DNA from: an uncultured Oscillospiraceae bacterium
GTDB lineage: Bacteria; Bacillota; Clostridia; Oscillospirales; Ruminococcaceae
Direction of reading: 5' to 3'
DNA: 64,000 nt
NCBI GenBank assembly: GCA_934464775.1
Contig: CAKSKG010000010.1
Coordinates: forward strand, 1-64,000
The translations under genes and the position numbers were made by a program. How positions within the stretch are numbered: the first letter of the stretch is position 1; each line of letters starts with the position of its first letter. The notes under the pieces were generated by a model that saw only the letters and a program-made list of their open reading frames with translations, did not search any database and was not told where the DNA came from. Positions 51,249-60,169 of this stretch are shown one piece after another.

Positions 51249-53519
51249 TTACATAGATGTGTGGCAAGTACGAGAAATAACGTCCATCTGCTGCTCCTTA
51301 GTAAGGTCGATGAACTTAACAGCGTAGCCCGATACACGGATTGTGAAGTTTGCATACTCTTCCTTCTCGGGGTGCTCCATAGCGTCGATGAGCTTTTCCT
51401 TGCCGAATACGTTAACGTTGAGGTGGTGTGCACCCTGATCGAAGTAACCGTCAAGAACGTTGACCAGATTATTAACTCTTTCGTCTGCGGAGTGACCGAG
51501 AGCGTCGGGGTTGATAGTCTGAGTATTGGAAATACCGTCAAGAGCCCATGTATAGGGAAGCTTTGCAACGGAGTTAAGAGATGCGAGGAGACCGCTCTTC
51601 TCTGCGCCGTATGCAGGGTTAGCACCGGGAGACAGAGGCTCGCCTGCCTTTCTTCCGTCAGGAAGAGCACCTGTTGCCTTGCCGTATACAACGTTGGATG
51701 TAATTGTGAGGATAGATGTTGTAGCCTCGGAGTTGCGGTATGTGTGACGCTTCTTGATCATCTTGAGGAATGTATCGAGGAGCCATACTGCGATCTCGTC
51801 TGCACGGTCGTCATCGTTGCCGTATCTGGGGAAGTCGCCGTCGATCTTATAATCAACTGCTACGCCGTGCTCATCACGGATAACGCTTACCTTTGCATAC
51901 TTGATAGCGCTGAGGGAGTCAACAACGTGAGAGAAGCCTGCAATACCTGTTGCAAATGTTCTTCTTACGTCTGTATCGATGAGAGCCATCTCAGCTGCCT
52001 CATAGTAATACTTATCGTGCATATACTGAATGAGGTTCAGTGTATTTACATAAAGACCTGCGAGCCAATCCATCATTGTCTCATACTTAGCAACTACTGT
52101 ATCATAGTCGAGAACATCGTCTGTGATAGGAGCGTAAGCGGGACCAACCTGGAGGTGCTTGCCGTACTTAGCGTCGATCTTCTCGTCAACGCCGCCGTTT
52201 ATAGCATAAAGGAGGCACTTAGCGAGGTTAGCTCTTGCGCCGAAGAACTGCATTTCCTTACCTGTCTGTGTAGCGGATACGCAGCAGCAGATAGAGTAGT
52301 CATCGCCCCATACAGGCTTCATTACATCGTCGTTCTCGTACTGAACGGAGCTTGTTGTAATGGAGATGTGGGAAGCGTACTTCTTGAAGTTCTCGGGGAG
52401 AGCGGAGGAATAAAGAACTGTGAGGTTAGGCTCGGGGGAAGGACCCATGTTCTCGAGTGTGTGGAGGAAACGGTAGTCGTTCTTTGTTACCATGGAACGT
52501 CCGTCTACGCCGATACCGCCGACTTCCAGTGTTGCCCAAACGGGGTCGCCGGAGAACAGCTGGTTGTAGGAAGGAATACGAGCGAACTTAACCATACGGA
52601 ACTTCATGACAATGTGGTCAACCAGCTCCTGAGCCTCAGCCTCTGTGAGTGTGCCGTTTGCGAGGTCACGCTCAACATAGATGTCGAGGAATGTGGAGAT
52701 ACGGCCAACGCTCATTGCAGCGCCGTTCTGTGTCTTGATAGCAGCCAGATAGCCGAAGTACAGCCACTGGAAAGCTTCCTTAGCGTTCTTTGCAGGCTCG
52801 GAAATATCGAAACCGTACTTAGCAGCCATAGCCTTCATTTCCTTGAGAGCCTTGATCTGCATAGCGATCTCTTCACGGCTTCTGATAACGTCATCAGTCA
52901 TTGTGCCGTCGCCGCAGTTAGCGAAGTCGTCCTGCTTGTCCTTGATGAGGTAGTCGATACCGTAAAGTGCAACACGGCGGTAGTCGCCTACGATTCTTCC
53001 GCGGCCGTATGTGTCGGGAAGACCTGTGATGATGTGGCTGTGACGAGCCATCTTCATCTCGGGAGTATATGCGCTGAAAACAGCGTCGGAGTGTGTGCGG
53101 CTGTATTCAGTGAAGATCTTGTGGAGCTCGGGATCGGGAGTATAGCCGTTTGTCTCACAAGCCTGCTCAGCCATCTTGATGCCGCCGAAAGGCATGAAAG
53201 CTCTCTTCAGGGGCTTGTCTGTCTGAAGACCTACAACCTTCTCAAGATCCTTAGTAGCCTCGTCGATATAACCGGGGTTATGAGCTGTAAGAGATGTAAC
53301 GATCTTTGTATCCATATCGAGAACGCCGCCCTTAGCACGCTCTTCCTTCTGGAGTGCCTGAAGCTTGCCCCAAAGTGTGTTAGTAGCGTCTGTGGGACCT
53401 GCGAGGAATGACTCGTCGCCGTCATAAGGCTTGTAGTTTCTCTGAATGAAGTCTCTTACGTTAACTTCTTCCTTCCAGAGGCGGCCTTCAAATCCATTCC
53501 ACTGTTCATAATTTACCAT
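51249..53519 (-). CDS. pflB: Formate C-acetyltransferase (pyruvate formate-lyase)
   Basis: 756 residues from the ATG at 53519, behind GGAGGAAAAACC. Cleaves pyruvate with CoA to acetyl-CoA and formate. The glycyl-radical site is G731 in RVSGYAV near the C-terminus, and the active-site cysteines lie in SICCCVSATQ, with one extra cysteine compared with the usual CC pair. Codon use is strongly biased toward a few codons, consistent with high expression. In fermentation it would supply acetyl-CoA and formate. Operon with pflA. Confidence 0.97.
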   Translation of the reverse strand: MVNYEQWNGFEGRLWKEEVNVRDFIQRNYKPYDGDESFLAGPTDATNTLWGKLQALQKEERAKGGVLDMDTKIVTSLTAHNPGYIDEATKDLEKVVGLQTDKPLKRAFMPFGGIKMAEQACETNGYTPDPELHKIFTEYSRTHSDAVFSAYTPEMKMARHSHIITGLPDTYGRGRIVGDYRRVALYGIDYLIKDKQDDFANCGDGTMTDDVIRSREEIAMQIKALKEMKAMAAKYGFDISEPAKNAKEAFQWLYFGYLAAIKTQNGAAMSVGRISTFLDIYVERDLANGTLTEAEAQELVDHIVMKFRMVKFARIPSYNQLFSGDPVWATLEVGGIGVDGRSMVTKNDYRFLHTLENMGPSPEPNLTVLYSSALPENFKKYASHISITTSSVQYENDDVMKPVWGDDYSICCCVSATQTGKEMQFFGARANLAKCLLYAINGGVDEKIDAKYGKHLQVGPAYAPITDDVLDYDTVVAKYETMMDWLAGLYVNTLNLIQYMHDKYYYEAAEMALIDTDVRRTFATGIAGFSHVVDSLSAIKYAKVSVIRDEHGVAVDYKIDGDFPRYGNDDDRADEIAVWLLDTFLKMIKKRHTYRNSEATTSILTITSNVVYGKATGALPDGRKAGEPLSPGANPAYGAEKSGLLASLNSVAKLPYTWALDGISNTQTINPDALGHSADERVNNLVNVLDGYFDQGAHHLNVNVFGKEKLIDAMEHPEKEEYANFTIRVSGYAVKFIDLTKEQQMDVISRTCHTSM

Positions 53520-53818
53520 GGTTTTTCCTCCTGTATCGTAAATGATATGTGAGCCGTCAGAGATCAAGAGATCCAAGAGCGGCTTTCCAACACTAATGAT
53601 AACTTTCCCTGAATCCGCAGAAGCATATCTGCATTCTCCCCTGTTTTATGCAAAGCCTTTTACATAAAACACGCCGCTCTGAGATATGGCACGAGCGGCT
53701 TTCGGAAACACACAGCGATAAGCTGATTTAATATATTAACATACATAAAAATCAAGCACGGCAGATATTTTTCCGAATGCTTATTAAGAAATATTATCAA
53801 TTATTTAGGTCTACATAT

Positions 53819-53847
53819 ATAATAACACTACCGCCGAAAAATTGCAA
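53819..53847 (-). promoter_or_regulatory. Promoter of pflBA
   Basis: On the minus strand TTGCAA (53842-53847), 17 bases, TATTAT (53819-53824). It predicts a leader of about 290 bases. Confidence 0.6.
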
Positions 53848-54012
53848 TAGGCTAATGTAAATATTTTGTTACATAATTAAGTATTATATTTTAACTTCAA
53901 ACATTATGCAGGAACATACATATGGAATGATAAATATGGAATGTATTTTTTATACAAAAAACACATATTTTTTGCCTGCACTTTACATAATGACATATGC
54001 CGTCTGCTCATG

Positions 54013-54041
54013 TTTACAAACCGCATTATATATGGTATAAT
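54013..54041 (+). promoter_or_regulatory. Promoter of the amidohydrolase gene
   Basis: TTTACA (54013-54018), 17 bases, extended -10 TGG-TATAAT (54036-54041), 33 bases before the ATG. Confidence 0.75.
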
Positions 54042-54074
54042 GTTTTCATGCAAAATTATGATCGGAGGTCAATC

Positions 54075-55352
54075 ATGAATATACTCATTAAAAATACCGC
54101 TGCGCTTCTTCCCGACGGCGACAGGCTGAAAGTGGATTTTGCCGATATTTACATCAAAGGCGATACAATTGAAGCCGTGAACGAGATACCCGAAAGCTTC
54201 ACTGCCGACAAGGTGATCGACGGCAGCCGTTTTCTCACCATACCCGGACTTATCAACTGTCACAGCCACGCTTATATGTCGGTTTTCCGCAATCTTGCGG
54301 ACGATCTTTCCTTTGAGGAATGGCTTTTCGGCAGCATCTCCCCCCGTGAGGACAAGCTCACCGACGAGGACGCATATTGGGGCTCGATGCTCACCTGTGC
54401 GGAGATGATAAAAACAGGAACCACCTGCTACATGGATATGCATATGTTCCGAAACATGAGCGCCCGTGCAGCCGACAGAACAGGTATGCGTGTAGTTCTC
54501 ACAAGAGGACTTGTAGGCTCGGACAGAAACGACGAGGGCGGAATACGCCGCATTAACGACACGCTTGAAGAACTGAAGCAGTGGAAGAACAACAGCCGCA
54601 TGAGTTTCATGCTTGCTCCCCACGCTATCTACACCTGCGGAGACGATTATCTCCGTTTCTGCATTGAAAAAGCGAAAGAATACGATCTGCCGTTCCACAC
54701 ACATCTTTCAGAAACTGTGAACGAAGTGGAAAACTGCAAAAAGGCGCACAACGGCATGACACCCGTAGAATATCTGAACGACATGGGATTTTTCGACATA
54801 AAGACCTGTGCCGCCCACTGCGTCCACGTAACGGAAAACGACATGAAAATATTCAAGAGCAAGGGAGTAAACGTCATTCACAATCCCAAGAGCAATTTAA
54901 AGCTGGGCAACGGCATTGCACCTGTTTATGAAATGGACAAAATGGGCATAAACGTCTGCATGGGAACAGACAGTCAGGCATCGAACAACAGCAACAATCT
55001 TTTCTCGGACATCAACTTTGCAGCGCTTCTCCAGAAAACGGGCAATGCCACGGCGGTAGGTGCGCAGGAGGTAATGAAGTTTGCCACCGTGAACGGAGCG
55101 AAAGCCCTCGGTCTGAACACGGGAGTTATCGAGAGCGGAAGAAAAGCGGATCTTGCACTTCTTGATCTTGACAGACCCGAATTTTATCCCAGAAACAATC
55201 TGCTTTCTGCGCTGGCATACTCTGCAAACGGCACGGAAACGGACACTGTAATAATTGACGGTCAGATAGTTCTTGAGCACGGAAAGCTCACTCTCGCCGA
55301 CGAAGAAGAGATCTACGCCAAAGCCCAGGAAGTAATGGACAGGCTCAGATAA
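54075..55352 (+). CDS. mtaD: Amidohydrolase, MTA/SAH deaminase type
   Basis: 425 residues from the ATG at 54075 behind GGAGG; a longer frame upstream would cross the promoter. Cytosolic TIM-barrel amidohydrolase of the methylthioadenosine/S-adenosylhomocysteine deaminase group. Metal ligands: H63 and H65 in NCHSHAY, H in FHTHLSET, and D in GTDSQAS; the AAHCVH motif is also kept. Deamination of adenosine-type purine derivatives is inferred; related members act on other purines. Monocistronic with terminator 55352-55387. Confidence 0.85.
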   Translation: MNILIKNTAALLPDGDRLKVDFADIYIKGDTIEAVNEIPESFTADKVIDGSRFLTIPGLINCHSHAYMSVFRNLADDLSFEEWLFGSISPREDKLTDEDAYWGSMLTCAEMIKTGTTCYMDMHMFRNMSARAADRTGMRVVLTRGLVGSDRNDEGGIRRINDTLEELKQWKNNSRMSFMLAPHAIYTCGDDYLRFCIEKAKEYDLPFHTHLSETVNEVENCKKAHNGMTPVEYLNDMGFFDIKTCAAHCVHVTENDMKIFKSKGVNVIHNPKSNLKLGNGIAPVYEMDKMGINVCMGTDSQASNNSNNLFSDINFAALLQKTGNATAVGAQEVMKFATVNGAKALGLNTGVIESGRKADLALLDLDRPEFYPRNNLLSALAYSANGTETDTVIIDGQIVLEHGKLTLADEEEIYAKAQEVMDRLR

Positions 55353-55387
55353 GCGGCATTATCGTATGCCGCTCGGCTTCTCTTTTT
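55352..55387 (+). terminator. Terminator of the amidohydrolase gene
   Basis: AGCGGCAT (55352-55359) pairs with ATGCCGCT (55366-55373), followed eight bases later by a T-run. It overlaps the stop codon by one base. Confidence 0.75.
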
Positions 55388-55394
55388 TGGGTTA

Positions 55395-56259
55395 CTGAAA
55401 AGCTTACTTTTTTATTTGATAGTTGTTTTTGTCTACCTTTAAAACTTTGTTGTTCATTAAAAGCTTACTTTTATTTTTAGAAATGTGTATCATATGAGCT
55501 TCAAGTTTTGCAAAGGGAACACCAAAGGGCGAAGGAGAGGAGGGCGTGGCGCAGTACCTGCGCCTAAGAAAACGTGAGCAAAAATCGAGGCACTCTCCGC
55601 AGGAGAGTATCTCCCTTCTCCTTACCCTTAGGTTTTCCCTCTGCACTCTCTTTCCTTACCCATCCTCACCTCCGCCTCGATTTTTGCAAGACCAGTTATT
55701 AATTATTCTTTAGATTTATTATAGTAACGGTTCGTGCAACGCTTATAATTCGCTTTGTTTTATGGTGCGCTCAACCGACGTAAAAGCTGATAGTTTCAAC
55801 CTTTAATATTGAAACTATCAGCTTTTCTTTTTATCACTTCATTTTACACGTCGGGTCGCTTAGTATCAAAAAAGGTACAGCTACCTGCAACCTATAAGCA
55901 CTAAGCGACCCGTCGGAAAACTTGAGGATTGAAAATTACAACTATAATGAATGACTTGACATTATTCCCTACACCAAATAGCCGACGGTTGAGCGCCACG
56001 AATGAAAGAGAAAATAATAAGCGTTTTATGAACCGTCGGCAATACTAAATCTAAGAATTATTTTGATATGGATTTTCAAAAATCGGGGCAGGGTTTAAGG
56101 AAAGAGTGTGCAGAGGGAGAACCTCAAAGGGGGCGCCCCGATTTTTGCTTTTGCTTTTTTGTTTAGCCCCCTTTGTGGTTCATCCCTTTGCCCGCCGGAG
56201 GCGGAACCTCCGCTTTCTCTATGGTTGCAAACCATACTACAAAACTTTATAAACTAACA
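55395..56259. repeat. Fold-back intergenic element, copy B (type 1 left arm, type 2 right arm)
   Basis: The left half-unit begins with two tandem outer units containing AAGCTTACTTTT, then the type 1 arm. S2 is 55578-55591/55674-55687 with core CGAGGC/GCCTCG, and two extra hairpins (GGCGCAG...CTGCGCC and ACTCTCC...GGAGAGT) replace the simple S1. A strong terminator-like hairpin with 18-bp arms (55782-55799/55809-55826) is followed by CTTTTTA. The central hairpin is 55853-55863/55901-55911. The right half-unit, inverted, has S1 56126-56134/56166-56174 and S2 56077-56089/56135-56147 (core CGGGGC/GCCCCG). It ends with GGAGGTTCCGCCTCC-type and GGTTGCAAACC dyads. No credible gene. Confidence 0.85.
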
Positions 56260-56310
56260 ACAACACACAACAGGTAAAGAACAAACCAGATAAAAAAACA
56301 TCTAAGAAAC

Positions 56311-56355
56311 AAAAAGAGCCGCAGACTGCTAAAAACAAAACAATAGCCTGCGGCT
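56311..56355 (-). terminator. Terminator of the TAXI-gltS operon
   Basis: AGCCGCAG (56317-56324) pairs with CTGCGGCT (56348-56355). On the minus strand it is followed by TTTTT. It lies about 150 bases after the stop of the small gene at 56510. Confidence 0.7.
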
Positions 56356-56509
56356 ACATTCATCAATCATTATTGCGATTGTCTGTCGCATATATCATAC
56401 ACGCAAAACCTGCAATGAGTGTGAAGAGTATCGCTCTGCCGATATTATATCATTCTGTAAGCAAAAAGTAAAGGGACAGAATGTCCTCCGTCCCTCTCGA
56501 AAATATTTT

Positions 56510-56722
56510 TTACTTTTTGGCAGAACGCTTTTTCAGCTTTATTTCGGGAACCGCAAGATTCTCGAAAATCATCTCGCCGCCGTTTTCAGGCTCAATGTCC
56601 TCGTCGTCATAACTGCCGTTAGGATCAACATGGACCTCGGGAACTGCAAGATTTTCTGAGTGATATTCCAGCTTGTGCGCTTTTTCTTCCTTTTTTCTGC
56701 CGATAAGCTTCTTGATAAACAT
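56510..56722 (-). CDS. Small charged protein with duplicated ENLAVPE motif
   Basis: 70 residues from the ATG at 56722, behind GGGTGGGAG. Basic N-terminus (MFIKKLIGRKKEEKAHK), acidic middle (DDEDIEPENGGE) and basic C-terminus (KLKKRSAKK). The motif ENLAVPE occurs twice, about 30 residues apart, each followed by a short beta-like stretch. No membrane segment. It follows gltS by 20 bases and is the last gene of that operon. I do not recognise a family; an accessory or regulatory role for the transporter is possible but unproven. Confidence 0.6.
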   Translation of the reverse strand: MFIKKLIGRKKEEKAHKLEYHSENLAVPEVHVDPNGSYDDEDIEPENGGEMIFENLAVPEIKLKKRSAKK

Positions 56723-56742
56723 ATTTCTCCCACCCATAATTA

Positions 56743-57936
56743 TCAGTTTATAATATTTATAAAGAATGTAATAACAAGACTGTTTATAAAGTCGGCAAAC
56801 ATACTGCCGATTATCGGAACGAGCAGATACGCTTTTACTGACGGTGCGTATTTCTCCGTTATCGCCTGCATATTCGCCATTGCATTGGGCGTTGCTCCCA
56901 TTCCGAAGCCGCATACACCTGCGGATAATACCGCTGCGTCATAGTCACGTCCCATAACGTTGAATACAACAAAATATGAAAATAATGCCATGATTATTAC
57001 CTGCGCCAGAAGCAGCACCACCAGCGGCAGTGCCAGCTCCGCAAGCTGCCATAATTTCAGCGTTATCATCGCAATGCCCAGGAAAAGCGATAAGCATATT
57101 CCGCCGATGTCGTTTATCTCGCCCATGTGGATATGGAGCTTTCCCGTAAATTCATCTATGTTGCGCATGAATGCGGCTACTATCATTGAGCCGATGTATA
57201 CGGGAAATGTCATTCCAGTAAGCGAAAGCAGCCACGAAACTATCGTTCCGATGCCCATTGCAACCGCTATCTGATATGCCGCAGGAGCGTACATACTTAC
57301 CGAACGGTGATGCTTCTGCTCTTCCTCCTCCAGCATGGAAACGTCCTCGGACTCAACGCCTTTCATAAGATCATGCTTGATGATAAGCCTGCGTGCAACT
57401 GGTCCGCCCATGAGCGAACCGATTATAAGCCCGAATGTGGCAGCCGCCGTGCAGAACGTTGTGGCTCCCTCAATGCCGAAATCCTCCAGAACAGGTCCGA
57501 ATGCACCCGATGTTCCGTGTCCGCCAACCATGGGTATAGAGCCTGTACACATTCCGATGAGAGGGCTTATGTCCAGCACCTTTGAAAGTCCCACCGCCGC
57601 AAGATTCTGCGTGACGATAAGCGCACAAAGACAGAACAGAAATACAATAAGGCTCACTCCGCCTGCTTTCAGCACCTTGACATTCGCCTGAAAGCCAACC
57701 GATGTGAAGAACATTACCATGCATACATTTTTCAGAGTTTCGTCAAAGCTGAATTCAACGATCCCGAAAACATACAGCAGGCATGATACGACCGCAAAAA
57801 TTATTCCTCCCACAACAGGAGCGGGAATACAAAACGTTTCCAGAAACTTTATTTTCTTTTTCAGGAAGCCGCCCAGATACAATACTCCCACCGCTGCCGC
57901 AAGGGTCTGATACATATCAACATTAAGTGTGTGCAA
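56743..57936 (-). CDS. gltS: Sodium/glutamate symporter GltS
   Basis: 397 residues with about ten membrane segments. Conserved GltS features include CTGSIPMVGGHGTSGAFGPVLEDFG (first hairpin motif) and AGVCGFGMGATPNAMANMQA (second), which form the inverted-repeat substrate site. It imports glutamate with Na+. The frame starts with TTG at 57936 behind AAGGGGGAT; a later ATG (57915) is less well placed. It lies 12 bases after the TAXI binding-protein gene. Confidence 0.92.
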   Translation of the reverse strand: MHTLNVDMYQTLAAAVGVLYLGGFLKKKIKFLETFCIPAPVVGGIIFAVVSCLLYVFGIVEFSFDETLKNVCMVMFFTSVGFQANVKVLKAGGVSLIVFLFCLCALIVTQNLAAVGLSKVLDISPLIGMCTGSIPMVGGHGTSGAFGPVLEDFGIEGATTFCTAAATFGLIIGSLMGGPVARRLIIKHDLMKGVESEDVSMLEEEEQKHHRSVSMYAPAAYQIAVAMGIGTIVSWLLSLTGMTFPVYIGSMIVAAFMRNIDEFTGKLHIHMGEINDIGGICLSLFLGIAMITLKLWQLAELALPLVVLLLAQVIIMALFSYFVVFNVMGRDYDAAVLSAGVCGFGMGATPNAMANMQAITEKYAPSVKAYLLVPIIGSMFADFINSLVITFFINIIN

Positions 57937-57948
57937 CTCTAATCCCCC

Positions 57949-58938
57949 TTAATTATCCTGTGCGCCGAAAACAAAAGATGCGCTTTCGGCGGCAGGATCG
58001 GTATTGACGGAAATACCTATGCTCTGATAATATTCCGCCGCACCCTCATGAAAGCTGCACGGAATATCCGTCACCGCAAACTGCGGATCAGGCTCCGAAA
58101 CCGTCACCGAATATTTTATTTTATCGCTGTTTTCAAAAATCGCAGCGGTAAGCTCACGTATATCCTCACGGCTTGCGGAAGCATCTGCGGCAAGCACCGC
58201 CTTAACTCCCACGGTAACCAAATCCTCATTCTGACCGCGGTAAGTTCCCGCAGGAACTGTCACCTGTGAATAGCCCTTATAAAGGCTTGTCATATATTTT
58301 ATTGCCGTACTGTCGGGAGCAACAAAGCGCACGTCGGTACTTTCGGCAAGCTCCGAAACAACAGCCGCAGGCGCACCGACGATAAGGAAGAAAGCATCAA
58401 TATCGCCCTTTTCAAGTGCAGCCGCCGACTCGGCATAGGACATATAAACCGTTTCCGTATCGGAAATATCAACGCCTGCCGAACGGAAAAGATACTCGGC
58501 ATTTTTCGCAACGCCCGAACCTTCCTCACCGACTGACATTTTCTTGCCTTTAAGGTCGGCAAGTTCATAAATATCGGAATCACTGCGGACGACAAGCTGA
58601 AAAGCCTCACTGTAAAGACCCGCAACGGCTCTCACGTCGGAGACAGGCTCACCCGAAAAATCGCCCGTACCGTTAACAGCCTCGGAGAGCACATCGCTCT
58701 GAACTATTGCCACATCAACGAAGCCCTCATTAAGAAGTCTCATATTTGCCTGAGAGCCTGCGGTACGTTTAACGTCCAGCACATCGCCTGCATACTCACG
58801 GAGAACATTTCCGTAATTATAATAATGGCCGCCGACATTTCCCGTCCCCATTCTAAGGGTATCACTATTTCCGCAGGAGCAAAGAGATGCCGACAGGAGA
58901 ATTATTGCGGCTATCCGCAGAATATTTTTTATCTTCAA
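57949..58938 (-). CDS. TAXI-family solute-binding lipoprotein
   Basis: 329 residues. Lipoprotein signal ending LCSC, with the lipid-modified cysteine near residue 22. The mature protein matches the TAXI (TRAP-associated extracytoplasmic immunogenic) binding-protein family: LRMGTGNVGGHYYNYGNVL, RTAGSQANMRLLNEG, VDVAIVQSDVL, and LADLKGKKMSVGEEGSG. TAXI proteins usually deliver substrate to a fused TRAP membrane protein, but none is present; gltS follows directly. Glutamate as ligand is inferred from the partner. The start is TTG at 58938 behind AAAGGCGG. Confidence 0.88.
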   Translation of the reverse strand: MKIKNILRIAAIILLSASLCSCGNSDTLRMGTGNVGGHYYNYGNVLREYAGDVLDVKRTAGSQANMRLLNEGFVDVAIVQSDVLSEAVNGTGDFSGEPVSDVRAVAGLYSEAFQLVVRSDSDIYELADLKGKKMSVGEEGSGVAKNAEYLFRSAGVDISDTETVYMSYAESAAALEKGDIDAFFLIVGAPAAVVSELAESTDVRFVAPDSTAIKYMTSLYKGYSQVTVPAGTYRGQNEDLVTVGVKAVLAADASASREDIRELTAAIFENSDKIKYSVTVSEPDPQFAVTDIPCSFHEGAAEYYQSIGISVNTDPAAESASFVFGAQDN

Positions 58939-59000
58939 TTCAATACCGCCTTTCGGTACATTTTTTTATGTTTTTTGTCGCAACAAATACTTATGAGAAT

Positions 59001-59916
59001 TAAAAGTTTATTTTTTAAGGGTGTTGTTATTCTCTACCTTATTTTACTTTGATGTTATTGAAAAACTTACTTCTATTTTAATAAAAGTTGTTTTTTCTAC
59101 CTTCAAGATTTTCGGTTAGTTAAAAGCTTACTTATATTTTATAGAAATGTGTATCAAATCAACTTCAAGTTTTGCAAAGGGAACACCAAAGGGCGAAGGA
59201 GAGGAGGGCGTGGCGCAGTACCTGCGCCTAAAGAAAACGTGAGCAAAAATCGGTGCACTCTCCGCAGGAGAGTATCTCCCTTCTCCTTACCCTTAGGTTT
59301 TCCCTCTGCACTCTCTTTCCTTACCCATCCTCACCCCGCACCGATTTTTGCACGTCCGCATCGTAAATCCTCTTTAAAGTTATTTATGGAGACAGTTCAT
59401 GCAACGCTTATAATTTACTATGTTTTATGGTGCGCTCAACCGACGAAAAAGTTGTTATTCTCAACCTTGAATGTTGAAATTATCAGCTTTTCTTTTTTCA
59501 CTTCAATTTACACGTCGGGTCGCTTAGTGACAGATAGGAACAGCTACTTACAGCCTGCAAGAAGTAAGCGACCCGTCGGAAAACTTGAAGATTGAGAATA
59601 AAGGCAATTATCAGTGAAAATGAAGTTATTCTCTACACCATATAGCCGACGGTTGAGCGCAACGACTGAAAGAGGAAATTGAAAGCGTTTTACGAACCAT
59701 CGGCAATACTAAATCTAAGAATTGTTTTTATATTGATATGCAAAAATCGAGCAGGGGTAAGGAAAGAGAGTGCAGAGGGAGAACCTCAGGGGGCGGCTCG
59801 ATTTTTGCTCACGTTTTCTTTTTAGCCCCCTGTGGTTCATCCCTTTGCCCGCCGGAGGCGGAACCTCCGAGAAAGAAACAGTTGAAAACCATACTACAAA
59901 ACTTAATAAACTAACA
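59001..59916. repeat. Fold-back intergenic element, copy C (type 1 left arm, type 2 right arm)
   Basis: The left half-unit starts with three tandem outer units of about 65-70 bases, each with an AAAA(G/C)TT(T/A)A-type start and a CTACCTT block. S2 is 59243-59256/59338-59351 with core CGGTGC/GCACCG, although the rest of the arm is nearly identical to copy B, whose core is CGAGGC. The central hairpin is 59517-59527/59564-59574. The right half-unit, inverted, has S1 59787-59794/59825-59832 and S2 59740-59752/59796-59808 (core CGAGC/GCTCG). It ends with the GCCGGAGGCGGAACCTCCG dyad. A 148-codon frame at 59149-59595 lies entirely inside the repeat and is not considered a gene. The flanks 58939-59000 and 59917-60100 hold nothing recognisable. 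Confidence 0.85.
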
Positions 59917-60100
59917 GCAAACACAATAAGCAAAGAAAGAATCCGATGCAAATACACAAAGAAATAAAGCCGAACATCAAATAATCCAATAAATTCGTTA
60001 TACGAATCTATTTTATCACATAATAAAAACAATATATTAAATATTTTGTCAAGGTGATGTAAATTAATATCTTGCCGTGACAAAATTTCCGAATATGCTA

Positions 60101-60129
60101 TTGCCGAACAAATTATTGTATGCTATAAT
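60101..60129 (+). promoter_or_regulatory. Promoter of thiI-ispE
   Basis: TTGCCG (60101-60106), a 17-base spacer and TATAAT (60124-60129), 40 bases before the thiI ATG. Confidence 0.75.
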
Positions 60130-60169
60130 AAAAGTATACTTCGCTTATGAAAGGAAATACTATACGTCT

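Larger units (their letters stand above)
53520..54074. other. Long leader of pflB and divergent promoter region
   Basis: About 555 bases without a gene. It holds the pflB promoter (53819-53847) with a leader of about 290 bases, an AT-rich dyad (TTAATATATTAA, 53728-53739) within that leader, and the promoter of the amidohydrolase gene (54013-54041). I see no recognised riboswitch. Confidence 0.6.

Noticed and set aside
50508..53411. A 967-codon open frame on the plus strand opposite pflBA
   Set aside because: It is the mirror of pflB and pflA, two unmistakable genes whose strong codon bias keeps the antisense frame free of stops. It has no ribosome site and its translation shows no family features.
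59149..59595. A 148-codon frame inside repeat copy C, and similar shorter frames in copies A and B
   Set aside because: The frames follow the inverted arms of a non-coding repeat, shift between copies, and lack ribosome sites. The changes between copies preserve base pairing, not amino acids.
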